Source of the DNA: Paraphoma chrysanthemicola
Taxonomy: Eukaryota > Ascomycota > Dothideomycetes > Pleosporales > Phaeosphaeriaceae
NCBI GenBank assembly: GCA_020744225.1
Contig: JAGMWG010000020.1
Location: forward strand, 558,001-622,000
Direction: 5' to 3'
DNA: 64,000 nucleotides
Shown here one piece after another: positions 12,201-23,079 of the stretch. Numbering within the stretch: position 1 is the stretch's first letter; the number at the start of each line of letters is the position of its first letter. The notes under the pieces are model-generated. The model was given only the letters and a program-made list of their open reading frames with translations, had not been told where the DNA came from and did not search any database. A program made the translations under genes and the position numbers.

Positions 12201-13499
12201 GACGATGGTCACGGTATCGGACCGTATGCAATTTCCTGTTCGATGCAGAAGGAAGGCGACAAGCTTGTCTTTGACTGGGACGGCACCTCGCCACAATCGA
12301 ATACCTCGATGAATTACTACTTGTCAATAACTATGTTCAAAATGTTTATCGGATACTATCTCCTAGCCGTGTACGATCCGCACGCAGTTGTCAACGACGG
12401 ATTTCACGACCTGATCGACATCAGAATCCCTACGGGCACTATCTTACGTCCAGTACGTCCTGCGGCCGTTAGTTGCCGAACACATCTTCTGGGACGTGTA
12501 ATGGATGTTATGCAAGCACTATTCGGTCAGCGCAATGCGGCCTATCGATGTGCTGCAGGTTTCTCAGATTCACCACATCTCTTCTATTCCGGCTTCAAGC
12601 CAGATGGCGAGTTTTACCTCCTCTACCAAATCGGTTTCGGTGGCGTACCTGCGCGACCAATAGGCGATGGCCCAGATTGTCACTGCTTGTTCCCCGCCAT
12701 CAAAAGTATACCTGCGGAGAACATCGAACTCTATTTCCCAGTCATCCTCGAGGCGAACGAAGCGCTGCCAGATTCCGGAGGTGCAGGGTATTACCGAGGT
12801 GGCAACGCACAACGAACGCTATACCGCTGGTTGTGCGAAGGCGACGTCAGCATCCATGACGACCGATGGATGATCAAGCCGTGGGGTGTAAATGGAGGTA
12901 TGCCGGGAAGCCGGTCGAGGAAGATCTTGTACCGGAACAACAGCTACGGTACGGACAAGCAGAAAGACAACATCGAGATCTGCCAGTCCAAGCAGGATTA
13001 CGTGCATGTCTATCCTGGTAAGCTTTCGTCTCACTTCATACTACAACGTCTCGGTCAGCAAGTGCTAATATAGTCTACAGGTGACGTCCTCGAATGGATA
13101 ACATGGGGTGGTGGTGGCCTCGGCGACCCTCTCACTCGTCCTGCTACTATCGTCGCGCAAGAAGTCCACCGTCGGCTCGTCACAGTGTCTGGCGCCGCTC
13201 GCAATTACGGCGTAGTCGTGCGCCCGTCAGACTTCACAGTAAATGAAGGCGCAACCACAGAGCTTCGCGAAAAGATGCGGGCAGATCGCGCGAAGACGGA
13301 CTGGAGTGTGGAAGCCAGCTACGATCGTGGCGGTTCGGTTACAGAGCTCATGGCGAAATGCGTGGAAGAAACCGGCCTGCCGCCGCCACGGCCGCAGTGG
13401 GAGAAGGATCCGTATGGACCGCATGTTGGTTTGCCATACGTGAAGGAGTGGTACAAGAAGATGCGAGAGCAGGGAATGAGTGTGTGGGATAAGGTGTAG
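9250..13499 (+). CDS. 5-oxoprolinase / hydantoinase (HyuA-HyuB fusion)
   Basis: Three exons, 9250-9284, 9395-13017 and 13081-13499, encode 1358 residues. Introns of 110 bp (GTAAGT...CGCAG) and 63 bp (GTAAGC, branch GCTAAT, CTACAG) join in phase. The first junction rebuilds the ATPase phosphate loop VDVGGTFTDICV. The N-terminal half is HyuA-like (actin/ASKHA fold, HHGTTTGTNA, TFDMGGTSTDCALLSG, GAGGGSIA). The C-terminal half is HyuB-like, starting near LIPTLIASALGSIRREMD. The size matches eukaryotic single-chain 5-oxoprolinase (about 1290 residues). By family it uses ATP to open 5-oxo-L-proline to glutamate in the gamma-glutamyl cycle, in the cytosol. Fungi also carry paralogues of this fold with unassigned hydantoin-like substrates, so the exact substrate is inferred. 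Confidence 0.9.
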
Positions 13500-14690
13500 T
13501 GCGAATAGTATCTTGAAAAATATGAAGATGGACGTCAGTTTATTCCGACATGGCGGATACCAACAATCCGAGGTTCAATCCAAGATGCTATCCGCCTCTC
13601 TCACACCAGCATGTTCGCAAAAGTTCACCGCTACCCAGCACTGTACGCATCATGAAACATTTCACCAGGCTACTTGCATCCGCACTTACCTCGGTCCATC
13701 GACGAACCCTCCCTCTCCTCGTGATCTCCACGCTACCGCTCACATACTATATTGCTCACATATGAGCATGATTCATCTCGCTTACCTTGTCGCTTCGTCA
13801 CCACTGTTTCAATCACATGCATGAACGATTGGTTTGGCTTCACAATGGCCCGACTCCCGCGACACAGACCCACAGTGTTTGAAACGACGAGGCAAGAGTG
13901 CGTGGTGATTGGATGGAAGTTGGGCTAGTTCTTCTAGAATGTCGTACTCAATTTCATCCCATGGACTCGCAACGAGGCTTAGTGTGCAAAGCTTTGCCAC
14001 CGGGTTTTGTGCGCAATGGTGGAGTGAATATGTTCAGTGATGGTCGGGCGTCTGTGTACAGAGAGCCAATAATTGAGAATGTATGTAAGTGTATTGCTTT
14101 AAACTACTCCGCGTATGCATGTATTTGCATTGACCTAGTGGGATTGATGACGTTTGGTTCGCTCGTTGCTTAAAAGGGCAGTATAGCAGCAGAGTTATTA
14201 CCAGGACAAGCATGTCAACAACGGAAGCTAACAACGGCATCTAAAGTACCACCATCGCTTACAGTCAACCCCTCGCAAATCTACCATTTAATCAAAGAAT
14301 TGGCTGTCTAGAAATTGATCGAGTCATACGCCACACCACTTAACGGGCAACTGCGACAGCTTCACAGTGACAGTGATGTACAAGGCACCGGCTAAACAAA
14401 CCGATACGCTAAACAGTGCTGTTTGTTTAAGCTTTTGATGATCAAGGACCGGAGTCCTGGTAACTTCAATGGGTTTCAGGGATTCCCCGCATGTCGGAGG
14501 ATTAAGGCGGTGAAATATCAGTCCTTCCGTTAATCTGTGGTGCGAGTACCGGTGGTACAAGAAGTGCATTTCTGCCATGAACCTGGTTGCGAACGACAAG
14601 CGAGGAGGATGGGTCCACGAACTTGTCTATGCGGGACTAGGGTTGGGCTGGAAGGCATAGCAGTAGTACTAGTGGAGAACATCAAGAGAA
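13500..14690. other. Intergenic region, no gene recognised
   Basis: About 1.2 kb between the oxoprolinase stop and the GH62 promoter. It should hold the 3' UTR of the first gene and upstream elements of the second. No coding frame with recognisable content was seen on either strand. Confidence 0.5.
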
Positions 14691-14693
14691 GGA

Positions 14694-14699
14694 TATAAA
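14694..14699 (+). promoter_or_regulatory. TATA box of the GH62 gene
   Basis: TATAAA in the context GGATATAAATTC lies about 90 bp before the ATG at 14788, a usual distance for a strongly inducible fungal secreted-enzyme gene. Confidence 0.55.
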
Positions 14700-14787
14700 T
14701 TCTTCGCACCTTCATTATGGAAACCACCTACCAACCAGGTTTCACCGTCGATAACTATCCAGACAAGAGCAACAAGCATCCGCCACC

Positions 14788-15762
14788 ATGCTTTCCAACA
14801 TGCTCTCAGCAGGCATCCTGCTCCTCGCCACCTCATCCCTAACCGCCGCACAAACATGCCAACTCCCAACTACCTATCGCTGGACGTCTAGCGGCGTGCT
14901 CGCGCAGCCCAAAAACGGCTGGGCCTCGCTCAAAGACTTCACAACCGTGCAATACAACGGCAAGAAACTTGTCTACGGCTCCAACAACAAAGGCGGCAGT
15001 TACGGCTCCATGGCCTTCGGTCTCGTAAACAACTGGTCCGACCTGTCCTCCGCGGCCCAAACTGGAATGAGCTTCAACGCCGTCGCGCCGACGCTGTTTT
15101 ACTTTGCGCCGAAAAGCGTCTGGGTCCTCGCATACCAATGGGGCCCGACGACGTTTTCGTACCGCACGTCGACGGACCCAAGTAACGTGAATAGCTGGGG
15201 TGCCGTGCAGCCGCTGTTTTCTGGGAAGATTGATGGCTCGAGTACCGGTGCGATTGATCAGACTGTCATCGGAGATAGTCAGAACATGTACTTGTTCTTC
15301 GCGGGCGACAACGGCAAAATCTATCGCGCAAGCATGCCAATTGGGAACTTCCCTGGCAATTTCGGGACAAGTAGCACAGTCGTCATGACGGATAGCCGGG
15401 AGAATCTGTTTGAAGCAGTGCAAGTGTATACGCTCCAGGGCCAGCAAAAGTATCTCATGATTGTCGAGGCGATTGGTGCCCAGGGCAGGTATTTCCGCAG
15501 CTTCACGGCGACAAGCTTGAGTGGGACGTGGACGCCGCAGGCTGCGAGCGAGAGTAATCCGTTTGCTGGGAAGAAGAATTCTGGTGCAACTTGGACGAAT
15601 GATATTAGTCATGGGGATTTGTACAGGGCGAATCCGGATCAGACGTTTACGGTTGATCCGTGTAATTTGCAGTTGTTTTATCAGGGACGCGATCCGAATA
15701 ATAACCCGAGCGACTACAATTTGCTGCCGTATAGGCCGGGTGTGTTGACGCTGCAGCGCTGA
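14788..15762 (+). CDS. GH62 alpha-L-arabinofuranosidase, secreted
   Basis: One exon encodes 324 residues, with the start in a good context (CCACCATGC). A signal peptide (about 1-21, hydrophobic GILLLATSSLTAAQ) leads directly into the GH62 domain, which opens with CQLPTTYRWTSSGVLAQPK. The three acidic positions expected for the five-bladed propeller of this family can be placed at Asp50 (SLKDFT), Asp157 (GAIDQTVIGD) and Glu209 (NLFEAVQVY). GH62 enzymes remove single arabinofuranosyl side groups from arabinoxylan and arabinan outside the cell. There is no carbohydrate-binding module or Ser/Thr linker, so it is a bare catalytic domain. Length and ending (YRPGVLTL) match the family, so the gene looks intact. 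An antisense frame of 376 codons is a shadow of this GC-rich gene. Confidence 0.95.
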   Translation: MLSNMLSAGILLLATSSLTAAQTCQLPTTYRWTSSGVLAQPKNGWASLKDFTTVQYNGKKLVYGSNNKGGSYGSMAFGLVNNWSDLSSAAQTGMSFNAVAPTLFYFAPKSVWVLAYQWGPTTFSYRTSTDPSNVNSWGAVQPLFSGKIDGSSTGAIDQTVIGDSQNMYLFFAGDNGKIYRASMPIGNFPGNFGTSSTVVMTDSRENLFEAVQVYTLQGQQKYLMIVEAIGAQGRYFRSFTATSLSGTWTPQAASESNPFAGKKNSGATWTNDISHGDLYRANPDQTFTVDPCNLQLFYQGRDPNNNPSDYNLLPYRPGVLTLQR

Positions 15763-15932
15763 GAGGAGGCATTGGGAGGCTGGGTCTGATGGCTGAAAAC
15801 AGAACGATTGGGGTGGACTTCTGGGTCGAGTGATGAATCCTTCGTTATTCATGTACATACTTATTCCAGAATCTGTAAAATCACACATTAGTACGGTACC
15901 TTTCTTGGTGCTTCTCCAACATACCCTCATCC

Positions 15933-16351
15933 CTACGCTCCATCCGCATCGCACTCCCCAGCATGACAATACTTCTTACACCCACTCTCAAACCTCAAAT
16001 TCCCGTTCTCACAACTCCAAACCCCATTTCCGCACTCGAAAACACAGGTGCAGTAATCCTTTCCTCCGTCTTGCGGGATACATTGCGATCGGTCATTTGT
16101 CTGCTTAGCAAACACATTGCCGAGATGTGAAATCGGTATGCCTGAATGAACATCAGTACGTGTCAATGACATAGGTATGGGCTCAGGGAGGTATGACCTA
16201 GTTCCATGAGTTCCCAGCCGCATATAGGTGTCGCGGGACATTTTGCGTTGGCGAAGATGGAGGCGGGTGATCCGAGTGCATATGTCATGAGAAGACAAGC
16301 GATCAAGATGATCATATGAGCTGCTCTTCGCGCCGTGTATGCGGATTGCAT
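15933..16351 (-). CDS. Small cysteine-rich secreted protein (candidate effector)
   Basis: I do not recognise a family. A two-exon model (16351-16198 and 16141-15933; 56 bp intron, acceptor ATTCAG, weak donor GTCATA) gives 120 residues in phase. From the second Met (16315) the protein starts with a strong signal sequence, MIILIACLLMTYALGSPA, so that start (108 residues) is also plausible. The mature part is about 90 residues with ten Cys, including a dense C-terminal cluster (YCTCVFEC, then WSC, SGCKKYC, GEC). Size, secretion signal and even Cys number fit fungal apoplastic effectors or other small secreted proteins; no activity can be assigned. It converges on the GH62 gene and is divergent from the cysteine-rich membrane protein at 17120. 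The main doubt is the non-consensus donor. Confidence 0.6.
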
Positions 16352-17119
16352 GCTGCGATAGCACCTGGGACTGTCTGCGTACGTGGTTCTTGTTGCGGAC
16401 TTTTGCGTAGGTTGAGTTTGAAAAACGTAGATGTTTGTTGCTTGACGATTCGGTACACGATGATCCGAGAGAGAATTTGGAGTCGATGTTACACGGAGCT
16501 GCGACAGGAGAATCTTTTGAACATAATTGCTGACATGTCGAGTGTGACGCACCGGCTGGTCATCCGGACAACACGCCTCGACGACGTGGTTGCACACCGC
16601 CATGGACAGAGCAATTGTGTGACGCGCCACACGTCAGTCCTGCCGTCTCGAAAGATTGGTCAATCGTAAAGTGCAGATAAACTTCGTCACTGGATTCGCT
16701 GCTTAAGCTGCTGGCGCGATGCTGTCAGGCACGGAGATATATAGCCAATTGGAAGACATGCCGCTGGCGCGTAACTCGCGGAGAATTGGGGCGTAGAATC
16801 GCGTCGCGTCAGCGCTGGAAGAACAACGTTAATCATATTCAAGACACCACATGTCTTGCAATTGATTTCACATGCACACATCACAGAACTCGTAGGATCG
16901 AGAAACGCCAGAAGTAGCCATATCACATTTTCGCAGTGATGTCTATTTTCCGCGGTCAGGTCCCACCACGGCCCCAGCTGTGTGGTACCACCCTCCACTT
17001 AACCCGGACCCCGAAGCACGCTCACCAGCATGGCATCGCCACAATCCTCTGAACCTTGCGCGCTCCTTTCACTTTGGCGCTGAACCCTCCAACGCTCCTT
17101 ACCCGAGATCTACCAACAA
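16352..17119. other. Intergenic region between divergent cysteine-rich protein genes
   Basis: About 770 bp between two divergent start codons, expected to contain both promoters. No distinct motif or further gene was recognised. Confidence 0.45.
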
Positions 17120-17936
17120 ATGTCTCTCATCAACCCCGGCTTCGCTATCCGGCGCAACGGCAGTTGCCTCGCCGACGTCGAAGTACCGTGTGGTACCACC
17201 AGGGCCCCTTTCGTAGGCTGCTGCCCCAACGGTCTTATTTGTCCTCCAGGCCAGAACAATCTCGATTGCTGCCCTCCGGATTCGGACTGTGCGGATATAT
17301 ACATTAGTCCGCCAAAAGCTATATGCGCGAATGCAACATGGGATATGTACAATAATGACGGCTATTTCTGCTGCGAGAAGGGGCTGAGAGGGTATAATCG
17401 GAATGACACGAATGGGTGCTCGAGGGAGGGGGAGGTACCCGCGGGTGTGGAGATATTGAGGTTGTTGACGCCGGGAGTTGGTACGTGGACATTTCCGTGC
17501 TCGAGGAGAATTCATCTTACTGACATGTTGTGAAGATGCGGCGACTTTTGTCTCTTCGAGTATTGCATCATCGACCAGCGCGTCGTCGACCAGCGTATCG
17601 TCCACGGCGTCGTCCTCGCTTGCACCTGCTACATCAACATCCCCACCTTCGACGTCAACACCGGTAGCGGCAATAGCTGGAGGCGTGGTTGGTGGCGTGG
17701 TGGGGCTCGCTTGTCTTGCCTTGTTGACATGGTTTCTGCTTCGCCGAAAGCATAGACATGCCAGTGGTCTCCAAGATCAAAATGGTGCACATCGCGAACT
17801 CGGGGCAGTGATATATCGAGCGGAGGCAGAAAGTCAGATTATGCAGGAAATAGGTTCAGGGCCAGTTAAGCCGGAGCTACCTACGCCGGCGCGGCCGTTT
17901 GAACTCGATGGCGCGGATAAGGTGCAACATCGTTAG
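17120..17936 (+). CDS. Cysteine-rich single-pass membrane protein, function unknown
   Basis: Exons 17120-17480 and 17536-17936 give 253 residues; the 55 bp intron (GTACGT...GTGAAG) has a branch-like ACTGAC. Residues 1-100 hold twelve Cys, with CC pairs at 34-35, 50-51 and 84-85, reminiscent of small disulphide-rich ectodomains. A Ser/Thr-rich stalk (about 125-162) follows, likely O-glycosylated. Then comes one membrane helix with glycine zipper (VAAIAGGVVGGVVGLACLAL, 164-183, continuing to about 189), a stop-transfer RRKHRH and a cytosolic tail of about 60 residues. This layout (Cys domain, Ser/Thr stalk, helix, short tail) is common among fungal wall-stress-sensor-like surface proteins. No classical signal peptide precedes the Cys domain; either the helix itself directs insertion or a 5' exon is missing. 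No specific function is claimed. Confidence 0.72.
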
Positions 17937-18318
17937 TGGACGAATAGTATGCTTACTACATGCAAAGCGTAACGAAAGTTCTGTATTGCGTCAGTCCGAG
18001 AATCTTGCGATCGCAAAACTATCATGATACATGGTAGCTCATTAGCTAGAATCAAGCTAGCCGCTCGATGTTAACTAGGTAATCCGTTTTCAGAAATACT
18101 CAATTGAAGGGGGCGTTGTATCTGAGACCGCCCAAACTGTAAAACGGCAGATACTTCGGCCTCCTTATGTCCGTCTGCTCGCTACCACGCCCACACTCTT
18201 CGTTGGACGAGGGGCAACAAGACTTCTAGACCTGCGTGTCAAGTCCAATTTCAGAATGTTCTTTTTCGCCAGCCCGCGCCATAAATCCATCGTCGTCTCC
18301 ATGTTCCTTGAGAAATTC
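17937..18318. other. Intergenic region between convergent genes
   Basis: About 380 bp containing only the 3' ends of the flanking convergent genes. No gene was recognised. Confidence 0.4.
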
Positions 18319-19017
18319 CTATGGATCGACATTCTCCTCAACTTCGCTCGTCTCAAACACTGAAAAGTCTTGCTCCGGATCTTGCAACATTTTCTGCTGT
18401 AACCTGCCCATCAAAATCTCAGGCAAATTCTCCCGAACCCACCGAACCAACATCTCGCCTACTATCGCCATCTGGCTTTCGTCCTTTCCATACATGATAA
18501 CCCGGCGCACATTTTCCGCGCTCTGCAATATATCCTTGCAATCTTCGAGCTGTCGAAATTGCGCAGCGACCTCTTTGCTTACATGGATCATGTTGGCCAA
18601 TGAGCCGATTGAATGATCGCTCACGTAGCGGGTGGGATCGATGTGCATCAAAACTGTTGTTATAAGCTGGCAGTGCTTGATACCCTGAATATATGGCGTG
18701 GCGCAGAGGTCGACGCTAGGTATTGACGACGGAAGTGTTGAGCAAGACGAACCAGCCTGTAGACCCAGGTGGGGTTGCGGCACGTCAGGGTGAGGACTCG
18801 TTATTGACGAAGCGATGTTCAAGGGCTCTGGCGATTCGGGCAGCGACGGAGATCGTGTGACGGTGATGCCGATGAGGTTGGGGGAAGCCAATTTCTCGAG
18901 CAGAGAACTCGCGAGAGCATGTCCAGTCGGGGTGTCGATATCGTGGATGAGGATTGGAGAGATCATTGGAGGGCGGAAAGGCTTTGGCTCTATGGCGCTA
19001 TAACTACTTTTGGCCAT
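18319..19017 (-). CDS. Hypothetical protein, family not recognised
   Basis: The single-exon frame gives 232 residues from the ATG at 19017. The same frame stays open upstream to an ATG at 19350 (343 residues), but that extension has low-complexity, His/Ser/Thr-rich, UTR-like composition, so the shorter start is preferred. The N-terminal third is Pro/Ser-rich. The C-terminal half looks alpha-helical (SIGSLANMIHVSKEVAAQFR, then AENVRRVIMYGKDESQMAIV and WVRENLPEILMGRLQQKMLQ) with an acidic end. Two Cys sit in DLCATPYIQGIKHC. There is no signal peptide or membrane segment, so it is probably nuclear or cytosolic. The helical C-terminus with a short His/Cys segment loosely recalls the regulatory tail of fungal transcription factors, but no DNA-binding domain is visible. 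Confidence 0.5.
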   Translation of the reverse strand: MAKSSYSAIEPKPFRPPMISPILIHDIDTPTGHALASSLLEKLASPNLIGITVTRSPSLPESPEPLNIASSITSPHPDVPQPHLGLQAGSSCSTLPSSIPSVDLCATPYIQGIKHCQLITTVLMHIDPTRYVSDHSIGSLANMIHVSKEVAAQFRQLEDCKDILQSAENVRRVIMYGKDESQMAIVGEMLVRWVRENLPEILMGRLQQKMLQDPEQDFSVFETSEVEENVDP

Positions 19018-19445
19018 CTTGTTGCAATATTGGCTTTGATCAGTTGTGGTATTGATTATGTGAGTGTAATGTAGAGAGTGTGTGTCGATGTTCGAAAGAA
19101 TGCGGTGTTCAGATCGTGGGTACAATGTTGAGTAACTGAGCGTCGAGTTGAGGGGAATGCAGAGTTGAAAAAGTGAGTGTCGTGGTGAGATCCGGGGTCG
19201 AGTGTGTGGAGAAGTGCCGACCTTGATGCGGAACGAGAAAGCCGCTGCTGCGGGTGAATAGGCAGGTGAAGTGAACTTGCCTGCCTCAATCATTCTACCA
19301 CGTACCAGCACCAAGGAGAAAACGTTAGAAGCGCGAAAATCTTGAGACATATTTTCACTCCCTCTATTCTAGTTGTGAAAGTATGCGCCATCCTCGTCTA
19401 CGTCGAGTTGCTGAGATGATTATTTATGCGCTTACCTCTATGGAT

Positions 19446-20293
19446 TTACAGGGGTGGCAGTGACATTCCGACGAAGAAGGCTGGTTGCTCGATATCGTGT
19501 TTCAGATAGCTTCGCATCGTCAGCTTTACGTGTTCTACATCACGGTTGAGCAAGAACGTACCTCAAGATCCCAATAGCTCCAGGCGAGAGCATCAACGCG
19601 AGCGGCATATCCAACGGATACCCCAACCACCTCTTGACAAAACACCTTAAGCTCATCCCATGCGCGACGACCACAACATCTGCAGGCTTTTCGCCATTCA
19701 TGTGTGGTCTCTGAAGATCGCGAATCTTCGCGATAAGCCTATCAAGTCGTTCGGTCACTTGTTGCGGCGTCCTAACCTCTGTCAACAACCTCTAACCCGA
19801 CCACTTCTAAGAATTCTACTTACTCTCCGTCCTCGCACCCATCGCTCCAAATACTCCACTCCTTCTCCCCATCCAATCCTCGCTCCTTCCTGCTCTTCCT
19901 GATCTCACTCCCCAGCCACCCCTCATACATGCCATGATCCCACTCAGTAATGTCTTCTTCCAACTTCACTTTCTCATCATTTAGGCCCAATCCCGAGCTC
20001 TTGAACAACAAATCAAACGTCTGCTGTGCGCGCTTTCTGGGACTGACAAAAACTTTCACAACACGTGCAGGGTCAATGAGTTTTGCTGATCCAACGAGAT
20101 GAGATGCCGTGCCTGAGACTTGTGCGATGCCGTCGGGAGTTAGTTCAAGCTCGGTGTTTCCAGTGTAGCGACCGTTTTTGGTCCATTCGGTCTCGCCTGT
20201 TGAGTGTAAGTAAAGGTGAGTGCGGTTCATGGAAATGAATATACCATGGCGGGCGATGAAAACTCGCGGGGTGGAGGCATCGAGGTCTGCCAT
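19446..20293 (-). CDS. Histidine phosphatase, phosphoglycerate mutase family
   Basis: Four exons (20293-20245, 20196-19824, 19771-19562, 19509-19446) encode 231 residues. Introns are 48, 52 and 52 bp, all in phase. The first junction completes the catalytic RHG motif (FIARHGETEW), with the phosphorylated His at about residue 16. The second His is in VVVAHGMSLRCF, the acidic general-acid region is EWDHGMYEG, and the anion-binding Arg lies in SPRKRAQQTF. Exon 4 adds the ending PAFFVGMSLPPL. The size suits a small cytosolic member of the family, similar to fungal sedoheptulose-bisphosphatase or generic phosphatases rather than glycolytic Gpm, so the substrate is left open. An unspliced reading ends early in each exon, which explains why the gene looks fragmented at first sight. 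Confidence 0.87.
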
Positions 20294-20663
20294 GATTGTG
20301 TTGGTAGATCGAAAGAGTATGAGGATTAGAGATGCGTGATGTCGGAAAAGTCGACCATGCTGCCAAGATGCACCGTGGGGTTGCAGATGGTTGAGATTTT
20401 GTAGATCGAGCTAGCCTAGTTGGGCTGGGATGCCGGACTAGCCAATCTCGATACACATGCGTGGCATGCTGGCCAGGTGGCACTTTGCGTGCGAGACTAC
20501 TGTGGTACGGTCACAATCAGGTTCTAAGTTCTTCATCGGATGTATGGCCCCCATGCAAATCCGATTAATGCTTAGATCGGTTGACGTGTATTGCCCAACC
20601 TACGAAGAGTTGATATTCGATGGCTGACGTCCCATTCACTAGATTTTCTCGCCAAGTGCGGTG

Positions 20664-23079
20664 TCACTGAAGTAGGATTGTCTTCCACTCTCTATCCGAT
20701 GCAGCCCAATTCATGAGATGAATCCACCCAAGCCCTTCCCGACGTGCAACAAGCCCATCCCACGAAACCATCATGACGTCCACAGCGGGATTTACATTTG
20801 ATGGTACCCCTCTCGCGTCGACATAGTACGTCTCTTCCGTGTAAGGATAGCGCGTAGACGCAGTCGATATGCTTAGTGCGACGAATTCGTACTTGTCGCG
20901 CTCCAACACTCCCAATCTATTGTTCTCTTGCAATGCTGACCCAATCTGATTCACCTCTCCGTACAATGCACCGACTCTACCCCCGTCAGAATTCACGATG
21001 TCGAGTTGGGTGTTGCTTATTCCCATTCTGACACTGAATAGTGAGATTTGGGTTCTGCCAAGTATCGTTCCGGGCATCTGTCGCATCAGTTCCACCAGAT
21101 GTGGCTCATGAGGTGCCTGACTTGTGAGTTGCTCATAGAACGCATCGTAGTTGGGCCAGCGAGTGGTGAACTTATTGCGGAATTCGGCCCAATCGCGCAC
21201 TCCCAGTGAACTACACCAGGTGTCCACAATGCAACCCTCGGCGCAGGCAATGGCCATGTAAGTCTGCCACTCTGGGTAGAGGCCAGTGTCCGGTCGGTCG
21301 TTAAGCACTTTCAAAGAAGGGGGTTCCGTTTCTTCCAACTTATACCAAGCTACCAATGAACCATAGTAGCCAAGTTCTCCAAACATTATTTTGCATTCCT
21401 GGTTCACCATTGACGTCCAAGACCAGGTCGGGAAGCATACACCTCCGACAACCCGTGCCGAATGCTTGGTAACATAGCTTGATGTGTACCAGCGAAGCGC
21501 ACAATCAAAGTGGAGTAAGGGCAATGCGAAGTGTGTGGAACTTTGGCCGTAGAGAGCTTGCGTGATCCCGTCAAATGCTGCGTATGTATCGATTTGAAAT
21601 GACAACGACCGAGCAGCGTAATTTTGAACGTGTCGCGCGTAATCGAGGAAGGAATAGTGGCCTCCAATAACACTGGGCTTGTCATTAGAGATCATGTACA
21701 GGGGAAAAGTTCCCCTATCAAACCTGTCTTCAGATTCTGTATACTGAGCACCCTCGTACACTACCCTGGCACCGTAGAACAGCAATAATCTGCGAGCCAA
21801 TACAGCTTCTTGATATGTCCTTACGAAAGTCGTTCAGCTTTGCCACAATGTGATGCCTGTTGAGTACATACCATCCTCGTCTCCGCCAAACTTCGAGTGG
21901 TTCTTCAAATTTTCCTCGGACAACATTCGTCACGGTGAGACCTGGCAAGGTCACTGTCTGCTGTCTTACGCGGCGTGGGTAGCCAACTCCAGGGATCCCA
22001 GAGTCCATGTTGTCTCCGTGCGCGGCTGCAATCACGAACTCAGCTGACGAGAATATTTTGCCCATTATTCCAATTTATCGAGCTTTGTCTTCCGCATCGT
22101 CCTGGATAATACAAAATCTATCAACCCATAGGTATTCTTGATCTAGCTGCTCACAAACCTTGATGGCGTCTGTGATTGTCCTTGGCAAGATAGTATCACT
22201 GAGGCTCCCTTCAAATCCCAGCGCCTCGATATTGTGTTTGAGGGCGACCAAGGTTGTCTCACAATCTGCGCCCCAGACATAGGATAACGCAACGTAGGCA
22301 CAATCTTCGACTGTCCTTATGCATCGATTAGTCACATCAATTAGGCGGAAACTTGATGTCAGGTCTTTGGGCTTTATGTCTTGTTGGCGGCGGTCCGTGT
22401 TTCTGTTACGATCGCTGCGCATAGCGCCTTTTAAGCTATCCCAGTTCACCCATTGATCCATGTGTGGTACATCAGAGTCTGCAAGCAATAAGTTACAAGT
22501 CTAATTGAAACATCTGCACCTACCAGTATCTCTTCCTATTATTTCCAACTCCCCAAAATGATCATTTGGTGGCGAATGGATCGCATTTTCCCTATGGTAC
22601 ACCCTTGTTATCTTCGCAGATACGCGAGTGTTCGCCCGGAATTTGGTGATGTCCATCCAGTCCATTATGGTGTCGCGAAGCTCCATACATAAGGAGCTGT
22701 CCTGAGAGTCTGCCTCGTAGTCGAAGGCAACTTCCATTGCCGTATTGATGACTTGACACAATGGGCAATCTGTATCTGGAGCACTCTTCATTTGGAATGT
22801 TTCTCGTAGAACGATCTCTTTTAAGGCACGGGCTATATTTTCTAAGCAACAGACGATATGCCAAAGTCGCATGTGTCGACAAGGATCGCATAGAGGGATT
22901 TCTTCGACATCGGGACCACAGCAAACAGACTCGTCGCACGGGTGGTGATAAAATTGATAGCATTGCTGAAGTTTCTCATCAGGGACGTCACCAACGTCTG
23001 GACAGTGTGGACAGGCTTCGATCACCGGAAGGATATCGTCCACGTCCAGAGGAACATCGCCAGAATCATCAGCGGACAT
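20664..23079 (-). pseudogene. HET-domain (heterokaryon incompatibility) gene with one in-frame stop
   Basis: Three exons (23079-22524, 22478-21872, 21819-20664) join in phase through introns of 45 and 52 bp with good sites (GTAGGT...TTGCAG, GTATGT...CGTAAG), spanning 773 codons. Exon 1 has the Cys pairs common upstream of HET domains (LCDPCRHM, DCPLCQVI). The HET core follows: YVALSYVWG, then WVDRFCIIQDDAEDKAR, then MGKIFSSAEFVIAAAHG and RGWTYQEAVLARRLLLFYG. A TAA at 22075-22077 interrupts the frame directly after DKAR, where HET proteins usually have Gln. Everything downstream stays open and family-like to 20664, so this is a single recent nonsense change, not a mis-splice. The product, if translated, would be cut inside the HET domain. 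HET proteins trigger cell death on non-self fusion. Assembly error is the main alternative. Confidence 0.82.
22075..22077 (-). other. In-frame TAA stop inside the HET domain
   Basis: The codon following DKAR reads TAA on the minus strand and is flanked on both sides by conserved HET-domain codons in the same frame. One C-to-T change from a Gln codon would explain it. Confidence 0.85.

Noticed and set aside
14839..15969. Long antisense frame of 376 codons opposite the GH62 gene
   Set aside because: It mirrors the GC-biased codon pattern of GH62, is Arg-rich, has no motif, and GH62 itself is unmistakable.
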